NCBI GenBank assembly: GCA_023392645.1
Contig: JAEVYR010000399.1
Coordinates: forward strand, 1 to 5,583
Source: Chloroflexota bacterium
GTDB lineage: Bacteria; Chloroflexota; Chloroflexia; Thermomicrobiales; UBA6265
Length of the DNA: 5,583 nt
Direction: 5' to 3'
Of the stretch, positions 1-5,583 are shown one piece after another. The position numbers and the translations under genes are program-made. Below the pieces are notes generated by a model. That model searched no databases, had not been told where the DNA came from, and saw only the letters and a program-made list of their open reading frames with translations. Within the stretch, counting starts at the first letter, position 1; each line of letters begins with the position of its first letter.

Positions 1-12
1 GTGGGACAGTCG

Positions 13-780
13 TCAGTCCGCGGCGAGTCCCTGCGGTGCGAATGCCAGGGAGGACAGGACACGACACGAGGCGATGAACCCCCGGGCGATGAGCCAGATG
101 CCGAGCGACCCTTCCCAGAGAATCTCCGGGATCGACGCCAGGAACTGCCAGTGGGCGCCCAGCGCAATGACGTCGAACATCACGGCAATGCCCGCCGCGC
201 ACAGCAGCGGGCCGCCGACGAGCCCCAGCATGGCCATGCCTCGCGGCACCAGCCCGGAGCGATACATCAGGTAGCCCAGGATGATCCCGTTGCCGATGCC
301 GACCACGAAGCCAGGACCGAGCAGGAACGTCAGGTCCTTGATGGCGACCAGCGACTGACCGGCGATGATCAGCGAGTCGGCTTCCGCGCCGCCGGCTCCC
401 GCGAAGTCCTGCCGCAGCGCGACGACCGCGAGGACGCTGAGGATGCCGACCGCGATGAAGACGGATTCCATGACCCGCGCCGCGACGAAGCCGAGGGCGA
501 GGCGCTCGCTCTGCCGCTTGAGGATCGCAAACGGCACGAGGGCGGAGCCGATGTTGGCGATGATCAGGGTGAGCTCCAGGAGCGCCCCCAGGAAGATGCG
601 ATTGTCATCACCCGCGCCGACGATGTAGTCGGGAGTGTTGATCACGGGGTCGAAGAGCAGCAGCGCCGGGATCGAGGTGATGAAGGTGATCACGAAGAGC
701 ACGCCGGTGTAGAAGGCAACTCTTCGATCCGCGTCCATTCGGGCGCCGGTGAGCGATGTGGCGAGGGTGCGGGCGGTCAT
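13..780 (-). CDS. DUF4386-type six-helix integral membrane protein
   Basis: This 255-residue protein is very hydrophobic, with about six membrane segments near residues 23-43, 63-85, 96-122, 150-174, 181-205 and 217-235. The family resemblance to DUF4386 proteins is recognised from the opening pattern (RRVAFYTGVLFVITFITS), the LGALLELTLIIANIGSALVP helix, the FAILKRQSERLALGFVAARVMES stretch in pieces, and the short ALRQDF motif after helix three. No biochemical role is established for that family as far as I know, so no reaction is proposed. The ATG at 778-780 is chosen because GGAG lies six bases upstream; the internal ATG at 736-738 has no such site. The gene follows the other membrane-protein gene by 66 bp on the same strand, and its leader resembles the end of the small-protein gene at 1527-1802. 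The stop is TGA at 13-15. Reality of the gene is near certain; the family call is from memory. Confidence 0.88.
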   Translation of the reverse strand: MTARTLATSLTGARMDADRRVAFYTGVLFVITFITSIPALLLFDPVINTPDYIVGAGDDNRIFLGALLELTLIIANIGSALVPFAILKRQSERLALGFVAARVMESVFIAVGILSVLAVVALRQDFAGAGGAEADSLIIAGQSLVAIKDLTFLLGPGFVVGIGNGIILGYLMYRSGLVPRGMAMLGLVGGPLLCAAGIAVMFDVIALGAHWQFLASIPEILWEGSLGIWLIARGFIASCRVLSSLAFAPQGLAAD

Positions 781-815
781 GGCGTTCTCCGTTCGTTGTG
801 ACGAGAGGTGGTGTG
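763..815 (-). repeat. Second copy of the small-gene/membrane-gene junction block
   Basis: This block covers the first 18 bases of the DUF4386-type gene and about 35 bases of its leader. It matches 1513-1568, the junction of the small-protein gene and the first membrane-protein gene. By hand alignment, 15 of 18 coding bases and about 31 of 35 leader bases agree, with small gaps that add up to three bases. Read in the frame of the small protein, the leader gives HTTSRHNERRTP then TGA overlapping the ATG, against HTTPISRNERSTT then TGA in the other copy. It therefore looks like a relic of the 3' end of a second small-protein gene. Ribosome binding site GGAG lies inside it. Confidence 0.7.
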
Positions 816-846
816 TGCCGGGTGTTTCAGGGGCAGGGCACGTACC
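781..846 (-). other. Short spacer with small-protein gene relic
   Basis: This 66-bp gap between the two membrane-protein genes carries the GGAG ribosome binding site of the downstream gene and the relic described at 763-815. An LPL tripeptide followed a few codons later by HTT, in the relic frame, may extend the match to GLPL...EHTT of the small protein, but that part is too short to trust. I see no promoter or terminator in it, so the two membrane-protein genes are probably on one transcript. Confidence 0.5.
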
Positions 847-1530
847 CTATTCGGCTCCGGCATGCTGGAGCAGGGCGTTGTCGCTGGCGGTGACGGGCGT
901 CGCGGCGTATTCGCGCCGCTCGGTCCAGAGCGCATATCCCAGCCAGGCCAGGGCCAATCCCATCGGCGCCGCGAAGGCTCGATCCCACGGGTGCGGAACC
1001 GCCGCCCCCAGGATCGGCAACAGCGTCCCGACCGCGAGCAGGGCAGCCGCCCGGCGCGGCAGGATACCGGCGCGGAACGTCGCGACACCGAACAGCAGGC
1101 CACCGAGCACGTACATGCCGCCGGTGATCGAATACACCGTCGGGAGCGCGCCGAGGTCCATCTCGCTGCCGTCCCCGCTGGCGATCCCAAGGATGCCCTC
1201 CACGAACGCCGGCGAGTTGGTGGTCAGTGCCGGCGAGACGAACGCCTCGACGAACTGGAAGCCCAGGCTGAGCGTGTAGAAGAGCGTCATCAGCAGGTAT
1301 CCGGCCAGGCCGGTCCAGCCGGCCGCGCTCACTTGCCGGGTGTAGATCCCCGCCACGCCGAGCAGGCCGAAGAGGCACATCGCGACGCCCAGGATGTGGA
1401 CGATGACCCACCGGTCGGTGGAGACGGACGAGAGCTCATCGGATGGATGGATCACCTGGATGCCAATGAAGAGGATGCCTGACGCCATCGCGGCCATACC
1501 GGCCCAACGGCTGAGAGTGCTGGCGTTCAT
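847..1530 (-). CDS. Six-helix integral membrane protein, function unknown
   Basis: This 227-residue protein has about six hydrophobic segments near residues 9-27, 41-63, 73-97, 130-152, 160-178 and 186-203, with a short charged tail (TERREY at 203-208) and no recognisable catalytic motif. The order and number of helices resemble the downstream DUF4386-type protein, and a distant relationship is plausible, but I could not align the two beyond the first six residues. An in-frame extension up to 1722 exists, but its translation is arginine- and histidine-rich and is the antisense-like shadow of the preceding gene. The ATG at 1528-1530 has GGAG six bases upstream and overlaps the TGA of the small-protein gene as ATGA, which is typical of translational coupling. 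The stop is TAG at 847-849. A transporter, sensor or channel role would be guesswork. Confidence 0.88.
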   Translation of the reverse strand: MNASTLSRWAGMAAMASGILFIGIQVIHPSDELSSVSTDRWVIVHILGVAMCLFGLLGVAGIYTRQVSAAGWTGLAGYLLMTLFYTLSLGFQFVEAFVSPALTTNSPAFVEGILGIASGDGSEMDLGALPTVYSITGGMYVLGGLLFGVATFRAGILPRRAAALLAVGTLLPILGAAVPHPWDRAFAAPMGLALAWLGYALWTERREYAATPVTASDNALLQHAGAE

Positions 1531-1568
1531 GTCGTGCTCCGTTCGTTGCGCGAGATGGGCGTGGTGTG
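1513..1568 (-). repeat. First copy of the junction block (intact small-gene tail)
   Basis: This block contains the last dozen or so codons of the small-protein gene, the ribosome binding site GGAG, the ATGA overlap, and the first 18 bases of the membrane-protein gene. It is the intact counterpart of 763-815. The core shared without mismatch, on the minus strand, is CAACGAACGGAG. The ribosome binding site sits inside the coding sequence of the upstream gene, which fits translational coupling. Confidence 0.7.
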
Positions 1569-1802
1569 CTCGATGCGCTCGATCGCGATGAGCGGCAGCC
1601 CGAGGTCGCGAATGCGTTTCAGGATTCCGTGAAGGGCGGCCTGGTCGACCAGCGGGCCGGTCAGGAGCGAGTCTCCGTTGGGCTGCGGGACGATGGTCAT
1701 CGGCTCGAACCGTCGCGCCCATCGAGAAGCCAGGTGTCCCTTGACCCTGATGCGGTAGGTCGTTGGCCCGTCCGGCGCGGCGGCGTTCCGTGTGTCAGGC
1801 AT
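1527..1802 (-). CDS. Conserved small soluble protein coupled to a membrane-protein gene
   Basis: This 91-residue protein has no signal peptide and no membrane segment. It has a disordered N-terminus, then YRIRVKGHL at 16-24, a tryptophan at 28, and a compact C-terminal core containing LLTGPLVDQAALHGILKRI (47-65) followed by RDLGLPLIAIERIE. I recognise this pattern (I-R-V-x-G-H-L, then L-T-G-P-x-V-D-Q-A-A-L-x-G-L-L, then R-D-L-G-L-P-L) from uncharacterised small proteins of Chloroflexota and actinobacteria; no function is known to me. The start at 1800-1802 is preferred because GGGAG lies six bases upstream and the conserved region begins soon after; a longer version starting at 1850 adds only a proline/histidine-rich stretch. 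Its TGA overlaps the ATG of the membrane-protein gene, so the two products are probably made together and might interact. The last ten residues (SRNERSTT end) lie outside the conserved core and overlap the ribosome binding site of the next gene. Confidence 0.82.
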   Translation of the reverse strand: MPDTRNAAAPDGPTTYRIRVKGHLASRWARRFEPMTIVPQPNGDSLLTGPLVDQAALHGILKRIRDLGLPLIAIERIEHTTPISRNERSTT

Positions 1803-2097
1803 GGCCGGCTCCCTGCCGTGCGGGCGTGTCGGTGGAGGTCCCGGGTGCACGCTGTCGACGATGCCCTCCTTCTCGACGAATCCGTGGGGGCGACAACCGC
1901 TCCGCTCATTCGTCTGCGGCGAGGATAGGGATCGCGGGGTGTGCGGGGATAGACACCGAAGTGTCGTTCGGAGGTGGTGTTTGGGAGTGTTGCGATGGAG
2001 GTATCCCGTAGCGCCGGCCCTGTGTCGGTCCGCGAAGAACGGCCGGCACAGGGCCGGCGCTACGGGTGATTGCGGATGGGAGGCATTGATCTCCGGC
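1803..2097. other. Intergenic region between MalT-like gene and three-gene cluster
   Basis: These 295 bp hold no convincing gene. The visible contents are the large inverted repeat at 2005-2066, a small hairpin at 1952-1965 (GACAC, loop CGAA, GTGTC), and two GGATAG direct repeats starting at 1923 and 1947. The promoter of the three-gene cluster would be expected here on the minus strand, but I found no pair of -35 and -10 boxes that I would defend. The region could equally be transcribed through from the MalT-like gene. Confidence 0.5.
2005..2066. repeat. 62-bp near-perfect inverted repeat (REP-like or terminator hairpin)
   Basis: The arms are 2005-2030 and 2041-2066 with a 10-base loop at 2031-2040. 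The outer 20 positions of each arm are perfectly complementary; the inner six hold two T/G pairs (2025 with 2046, 2029 with 2042). Those two would be G-U wobbles in a plus-strand RNA but A-C mismatches in a minus-strand RNA. It begins 32 bp beyond the stop of the MalT-like gene, where a terminator would be expected, but no T-run follows on the minus strand. The GTAGCGCCGGCC... arm resembles dispersed palindromic elements seen in some high-GC genomes, so a REP-type intergenic repeat is my preferred reading, with transcript termination or mRNA protection as a possible secondary role. Confidence 0.75.
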
Positions 2098-4815
2098 CTA
2101 CAGCAGGCCCAGCTCGCGGGCGTGGGCGATCGCCTCGGTGCGACGCTGGACGCCGAGCTTGGCGAAGATGCGTCGGTTGTGGCCCTTGACCGTGTCCAGC
2201 GCGAGGAAGAGCCGATCGGCGATCTCGCGATTCGAGCGTCCCTCGGCGACGAGCCGCAGCACCTCGATCTCGCGCCCGGTCAGCGGATCGGCGAGCAGTT
2301 GCACGGGGGTGGCGGGCTGCTCGCCGGCGGTCGTCTCGCCATCGAGGATGCCCAGCAACCTGCCCGTGTACTCCGGCATCACGCCGCGCATCTTCGCCTC
2401 GGCGAGGAGCCGCGCCATGGGCGCACCCTCGTCGACGAACATGCGCACGTAGCCCTCGGGCTCGGCAAGTGCGAGCGCGCGCGCCAGCGGTTCCAGCGCG
2501 CGCTCCGGGTCACCTTGCGCCTCGTGGGCGAGCGCCTGGAGCGTCAGGATCTCGATCAGGTTCCCCGTCCTGCCGCCGGCCTCCGCCGCCTCGCGCAGGC
2601 GCGACAGCAGCTCCCGCGACGCCTCGATGGCGAGATCGTCCCGATCGTGGCGCCAGCGAGCGATGAGCACTCGCGCGAGGGTGATGTGCTCGAACTCGCG
2701 CAGGTAGTCGAGATCGTCCTCGGCGGTCAGACCCCGCTCTCGCGCCCAGCCGATAGCCTCGGGGAGCCGCCCCAGCCGCAGCTGCGTCCGTGCCGTCAGC
2801 GCCGCGACGGGGCGAGCATCGGGCGAGAAATCGCCGACGTAGAGCCGCTCGGCTTCGAGAAGCAGGTCGAGCGCCGCGTCCAGGTCTCCCTGGGTCTCCC
2901 GGATGCCCGCCATGGCCACGCGCCAGCGGTACGGGTTTTGGCGCAGCCCGTTGTGCTCGCCCAGGTCCTCGCTCGTGCGCGCGTGCTGGATGGCGGCGTC
3001 CATGTCGCCCCACTCGCGGTGGAGCGCGCTCATGCCCACGTGCATGTCCGCGGCTCCGCGCAACACGCTGGTGCTGTGCGCGGCGGCGAGCTGCAACGCT
3101 CGCTCGTAGGTGCGCATCGCCTCGTGGAGACGGCCCTGGGTGATGCGGATATCGGCGAGCACCAGCGCGCAGCCGAACAGGTCCGAGATGAAGCCCGCCC
3201 GCTCCAGCCGGGTCATGGTCTCGGTGTACATCCGGTGACCCGCCTCCAGGTTCCCGCTCGTCCAGGAGGCGAGCCCGAGCAACCCCGCGGCCGCGCCTCG
3301 GCCGAAGTCGTCGTGCTCGGGGAGGAGATCGAGCGCCATGCCGGCATGCCGCATGGTGCCGGCGACATCGCCGCGAATCAGCGCCTGCCCGGCCCGGTAG
3401 ATGGCGATCTGGCCGGGAAGGCGCTGGAACGATTCCTCGTTCGTCACGATCATCCCCGCCGCCGGCCCGTCGGAGACCGGCGTCGGGTCCAGCCATCGCT
3501 CGGCATGCCGCAGCCAGGTCTCGGCGCCCTCGGCATCGCCGCGCGCCTGCAGCAACGTGCCGGCATAGTCGACGCTGAGCACGGGCCTGGCGCGGATGGC
3601 GTCGCCGGGCAGCGCTTCGAGCCAGGCGAGCAGCGTCTCCTCCCGACGGTTGCGCCCCATCGCCGGCACCGCCCGTTCGACGAGGTCGGCCGAGCGGTCG
3701 ACATCCTCGGCGGCGAAGGCGTGGTCGATCGCGGCCGGGAGGTTGCCGTCCTGCTCGTGCCAGATGCTCGCCCGCCGGTGGAGCGACGCTACCTGGTCGG
3801 CGCGCTCGTCCAGCAGGTACGCGCGCAGCACGTCCGCGAAGAGATGGTGGTAGCGGTACCACCGTCGCTTGTCATCCAGCGGCACGACGAACAGGTTGCC
3901 CTGTTCCAGCGATTCCAGCAGTCGCCTGCTGTCCTCCTGACCGGTGATGGCGTCGCAGAGCGGCCCGCACATCCGGTCCAGGATGGACGATTGCAGCAGG
4001 AAATCACGAACGTGCTCGGGTTGGCGTCGCAGGACCTCCTCGACCAGATAGTCCACGATGTAGCGGTCATCGCCGGCGAAGGCCCGGATGAACCCGGGAG
4101 CGTCGTCGCGCCCTCGCATGGAGAGCGCGGCGAGCTGGAGCCCGGCGATCCACCCTTCGGTGCGCGCGTCCAGCGCTGCCACATCGGGCGCCGCGAGGTT
4201 CAGGCCCATTGCCTCGTTGAGAAACGCGGCCGCTTCATCGACGGTGAAACGCAGGTCGGCCGCGCGGAGCTCGGTCATCTGCCCACGCGCGCGGAGGCGG
4301 GCCAGCGGGAAGGTGGGATCCTCCCGGGTGGTGACGATCAGGTGGAGCTGGGGCGGCAGATGGTCGAGCAGGAAGGCGATCGCCTCGTCGACCGGTTCGG
4401 CGTCGACGAGATGGTAGTCGTCGAGGACGAGCACGAAGGGCACGGCGAGAACAGCCATCTCGTTGAGCAGGGCGGTCAGGATTGTCTCGGCGGGTGGCGG
4501 TTGAGAGGATGCGAGCGCGCGCATCGCCTCGTCGCCGAGGTCGGGCACGGCGGTCCGCAACGTCGCGACAAGGTAGGCGAGGAAGCGGGCCGGGTCGCTG
4601 TCGGCTTCGTCCAGCGACAGCCAGGCGATCGGCCGGCCGCAGCCGGCGACCCATCGGCTGACGACGGTGGTCTTGCCGAAGCCGGCGGGCGCGGACACCA
4701 GCGTCAGCTTGCGGTGCAGCCCCGCGTCCAGCTGCTCGATGAGCCGAGGGCGGGCGATCGTGCTGGGTCCGGGCCGGGGGACATAGAGTTTGGTGACGAG
4801 GACCGGTGTGGCCAC
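2098..4815 (-). CDS. MalT-like ATP-dependent LuxR-family transcriptional regulator
   Basis: This 905-residue protein has the full architecture of the MalT branch of STAND regulators, in which ATP and an inducer drive assembly and DNA binding. After the family-typical TKLYVPRPGPS opening come a phosphate-binding loop SAPAGFGKTT (41-50, Lys48), a Walker B strand FVLVLDDYH (127-135), a sensor-like VTTRED (161-166), the GWIAGLQLAALS segment (221-232), and a winged-helix region with QSSILDR, LFVVPLDD and WYRYHHLFADVLR (about 270-335). Residues from about 340 to 835 are an alpha-helical TPR-like repeat array that would bind the unknown signal. The LuxR-type DNA-binding domain is at 845-905 (LTGREIEVLRLVAEG, then DTVKGHNRRIFAKLGV). 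Length is usual for the family and no key motif is missing. The start is GTG at 4813-4815: the nearest upstream in-frame stop is TGA at 4870-4872 and no other ATG or GTG lies between. No good ribosome binding site is visible. The inducer and targets cannot be read from the sequence; the co-oriented cluster at 1802-13 is a candidate target. Confidence 0.96.
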   Translation of the reverse strand: MATPVLVTKLYVPRPGPSTIARPRLIEQLDAGLHRKLTLVSAPAGFGKTTVVSRWVAGCGRPIAWLSLDEADSDPARFLAYLVATLRTAVPDLGDEAMRALASSQPPPAETILTALLNEMAVLAVPFVLVLDDYHLVDAEPVDEAIAFLLDHLPPQLHLIVTTREDPTFPLARLRARGQMTELRAADLRFTVDEAAAFLNEAMGLNLAAPDVAALDARTEGWIAGLQLAALSMRGRDDAPGFIRAFAGDDRYIVDYLVEEVLRRQPEHVRDFLLQSSILDRMCGPLCDAITGQEDSRRLLESLEQGNLFVVPLDDKRRWYRYHHLFADVLRAYLLDERADQVASLHRRASIWHEQDGNLPAAIDHAFAAEDVDRSADLVERAVPAMGRNRREETLLAWLEALPGDAIRARPVLSVDYAGTLLQARGDAEGAETWLRHAERWLDPTPVSDGPAAGMIVTNEESFQRLPGQIAIYRAGQALIRGDVAGTMRHAGMALDLLPEHDDFGRGAAAGLLGLASWTSGNLEAGHRMYTETMTRLERAGFISDLFGCALVLADIRITQGRLHEAMRTYERALQLAAAHSTSVLRGAADMHVGMSALHREWGDMDAAIQHARTSEDLGEHNGLRQNPYRWRVAMAGIRETQGDLDAALDLLLEAERLYVGDFSPDARPVAALTARTQLRLGRLPEAIGWARERGLTAEDDLDYLREFEHITLARVLIARWRHDRDDLAIEASRELLSRLREAAEAGGRTGNLIEILTLQALAHEAQGDPERALEPLARALALAEPEGYVRMFVDEGAPMARLLAEAKMRGVMPEYTGRLLGILDGETTAGEQPATPVQLLADPLTGREIEVLRLVAEGRSNREIADRLFLALDTVKGHNRRIFAKLGVQRRTEAIAHARELGLL

Positions 4816-4927
4816 GGCGTGGTATCGACCCCGGGGATCGCGCTCATCGGCGAACGGCAGTGTTCCGCGTCATTGCGGTTCGAGGTGTTCCGGCTCCAGT
4901 ATACGGACCCGTCAATGGGCGCGGGGA

Positions 4928-4955
4928 TTGACATCGCGATATGTAAGTGTACAAT
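4928..4955 (+). promoter_or_regulatory. Sigma-70-type promoter of the TetR gene
   Basis: A perfect -35 box TTGACA (4928-4933) is followed after 16 bases by TACAAT (4950-4955), which differs from the TATAAT consensus at one position. The expected transcription start is near 4962, giving an untranslated leader of about 43 bases before the GTG start at 5006. The stretch is clearly more AT-rich than its surroundings, which supports a real promoter in such a GC-rich sequence. Confidence 0.78.
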
Positions 4956-4959
4956 CACT
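4942..4959 (+). promoter_or_regulatory. Candidate TetR operator overlapping the -10 box
   Basis: Two small overlapping dyads lie here: TGTA-AGTG-TACA (4942-4953) and AGTG-TACAAT-CACT (4946-4959), the second centred on the -10 box. TetR-family repressors commonly bind short palindromes over their own promoters, so autoregulation is a reasonable inference. The dyads are only four bases per arm, so chance cannot be excluded. Confidence 0.4.
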
Positions 4960-4994
4960 ACCATGATCGTCGACGTCGGGTCGGCGATGCGATC

Positions 4995-4998
4995 GGAG
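4995..4998 (+). promoter_or_regulatory. Ribosome binding site that favours the GTG start of the TetR gene
   Basis: GGAG ends seven bases before the GTG at 5006 but thirteen before the ATG at 5012. The spacing decides for GTG, although the two choices differ by only two residues. Confidence 0.6.
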
Positions 4999-5005
4999 CG
5001 CGGGC

Positions 5006-5575
5006 GTGACGATGCGGGATCAGGTGCGGACACGGCGAACGGCGGAGGAGCGGCGGGCCGACGTGCTCGATGCCGCGCTGATCGAGTTCGCGACCTACGG
5101 CCTGCACGGCGCCTCGACCGTCGACATCGCCGCGCGCGCCGGGATCTCGCAGCCCTACGTGCTGCGGCTGTTCGGCACCAAGAAGGCGCTCTTTCTCGAA
5201 ACCGTGGCGATGGCCCGCGAGCTGATCGAGGCGGCGTGGAAGCGGGCGCTGGCCGCGTTGCCGGCCGAGGCGACGCCGCACGAGCGGCTCATGGCTCTCG
5301 GCTATGCGTTCCAGGAGATCACGGCGCGAGCCGAGGTACTGCGACTTTTTCTGCAGGCCTACGCCGCCGCGGCCGACGACGAGGTCCGCGAGGCGTGCCA
5401 GGCCGGGATGCGCGTGATGTTCGACTGGGTGCATGAGGCGGCCGGCGCCAGCAGTGCCGAGACGCAGGAGTTCTTTGCCGAGGGCATGCTCGTCATGGTC
5501 GGCGTTTCGATCGGCGCGCCGAGGGTGCAGCACGAGGCGTGGGCGCGCGCCTTCATGCTCGCCGACGGCACCTGA
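5006..5575 (+). CDS. TetR/AcrR-family transcriptional regulator
   Basis: This 189-residue protein is a complete TetR-family regulator, usually a dimeric repressor released from DNA by a small ligand. The N-terminal domain at about 14-62 shows the family pattern: EERRADVLDAALIEFATYG (helix 1), GASTVDIAARAGIS (helix 2 and turn), QPYVLRLFGTKKALF (recognition helix and the following conserved K-x-x-L-F). Residues from about 65 on form the helical ligand-binding and dimerisation domain, which is not conserved enough to name a ligand. An in-frame stop at 4964-4966 limits the start to GTG 5006 or ATG 5012; GTG has the better-spaced GGAG. The stop is TGA at 5573-5575, eight bases from the window edge. 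The gene diverges from the MalT-like gene and has its own strong promoter with dyads over the -10, suggesting autorepression. Its wider target may be the next gene to the right, which is not visible here. Confidence 0.95.
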   Translation: MTMRDQVRTRRTAEERRADVLDAALIEFATYGLHGASTVDIAARAGISQPYVLRLFGTKKALFLETVAMARELIEAAWKRALAALPAEATPHERLMALGYAFQEITARAEVLRLFLQAYAAAADDEVREACQAGMRVMFDWVHEAAGASSAETQEFFAEGMLVMVGVSIGAPRVQHEAWARAFMLADGT

Positions 5576-5583
5576 GCCGTGGC

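Larger units (their letters stand above)
4816..5005. promoter_or_regulatory. Divergent regulatory region between MalT-like and TetR genes
   Basis: This 190-bp region must hold the start signals of both divergent genes. The TetR side has a clear promoter at 4928-4955. On the minus strand the only attractive -10 is TATACT at 4899-4904, but no matching -35 lies at the usual distance, so the promoter of the MalT-like gene is not resolved and may need an activator. Because the two promoters would sit within about 60 bp of each other, a repressor bound at the TetR promoter could affect both. Confidence 0.55.

Noticed and set aside
1..801. Plus-strand open frame opposite the DUF4386-type gene
   Set aside because: Its translation is dominated by R, D, E, G and Q, typical of antisense to a GC-rich membrane-protein gene, and it has no recognisable domain.
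1697..1850. Longer start or alternative small frame upstream of the 91-residue protein
   Set aside because: The added residues are proline- and histidine-rich, and the ATG at 1800-1802 has a well-spaced GGGAG.
2473..2499. GCGCGCG-rich palindrome inside the MalT-like gene
   Set aside because: It lies in codons for an alanine- and arginine-rich helical region and is explained by GC-rich codon use.
4899..4915. TATACT and TTGACG on the minus strand as a promoter for the MalT-like gene
   Set aside because: The two boxes are only about five bases apart, and no -35-like box lies 16-18 bases from TATACT.
4963..4965. ATG at the predicted transcription start of the TetR promoter, possibly a leaderless start
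   Set aside because: It is out of frame with the TetR gene, and the frame it opens gives a low-complexity product overlapping the TetR gene. An upstream regulatory reading frame cannot be excluded, but nothing supports it.
1792..5436. Very long plus-strand open frame of 1214 codons
   Set aside because: It lies mostly antisense to the MalT-like gene, whose translation shows all expected motifs. The plus-strand translation is low-complexity, rich in R, G, A, E and Q, without recognisable domains, and runs through a promoter and into the TetR gene out of frame. Long antisense frames are common in high-GC genes.

Overview
This is a 5.6 kb high-GC window whose gene set (an uncharacterised DUF4386-type membrane protein, a companion small protein, a MalT-like LuxR regulator and a TetR regulator) suggests a Chloroflexota bacterium, perhaps of the Thermomicrobia/Sphaerobacter type; a high-GC actinobacterium is the main alternative. 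The assignment rests on remembered family resemblance and base composition, not on a search.

Layout. Five genes cover almost all of the window. On the minus strand, reading from right to left, are a 905-residue MalT/LuxR-family ATP-dependent regulator (4815 to 2098), a 295-bp spacer with a long inverted repeat, and a compact three-gene cluster. The cluster holds a 91-residue small protein (1802 to 1527), a 227-residue six-helix membrane protein whose ATG overlaps the preceding TGA (1530 to 847), and, 66 bp further on, a 255-residue six-helix DUF4386-type membrane protein (780 to 13). On the plus strand, a TetR-family repressor (5006 to 5575) diverges from the MalT-like gene. Its promoter is close to consensus and carries small dyads over the -10 box.

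How the parts may work together. The three-gene cluster looks like one translationally coupled unit, and the MalT-like regulator is its co-oriented upstream neighbour, so control of the cluster by that regulator is possible but unproven. The TetR gene probably represses itself and may control the divergent gene or a gene beyond the right edge.

The most interesting signal is a repeated block of about 55 bp. The junction between the small-protein gene and the first membrane-protein gene recurs, with the reading frame and the TGA/ATG overlap preserved, immediately before the second membrane-protein gene. This suggests that the second gene once had its own copy of the small partner, of which only the tail remains. 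The second signal is the 62-bp near-perfect palindrome downstream of the regulator gene. Otherwise the window looks ordinary, and I see no defence system, mobile element, CRISPR array or RNA gene.
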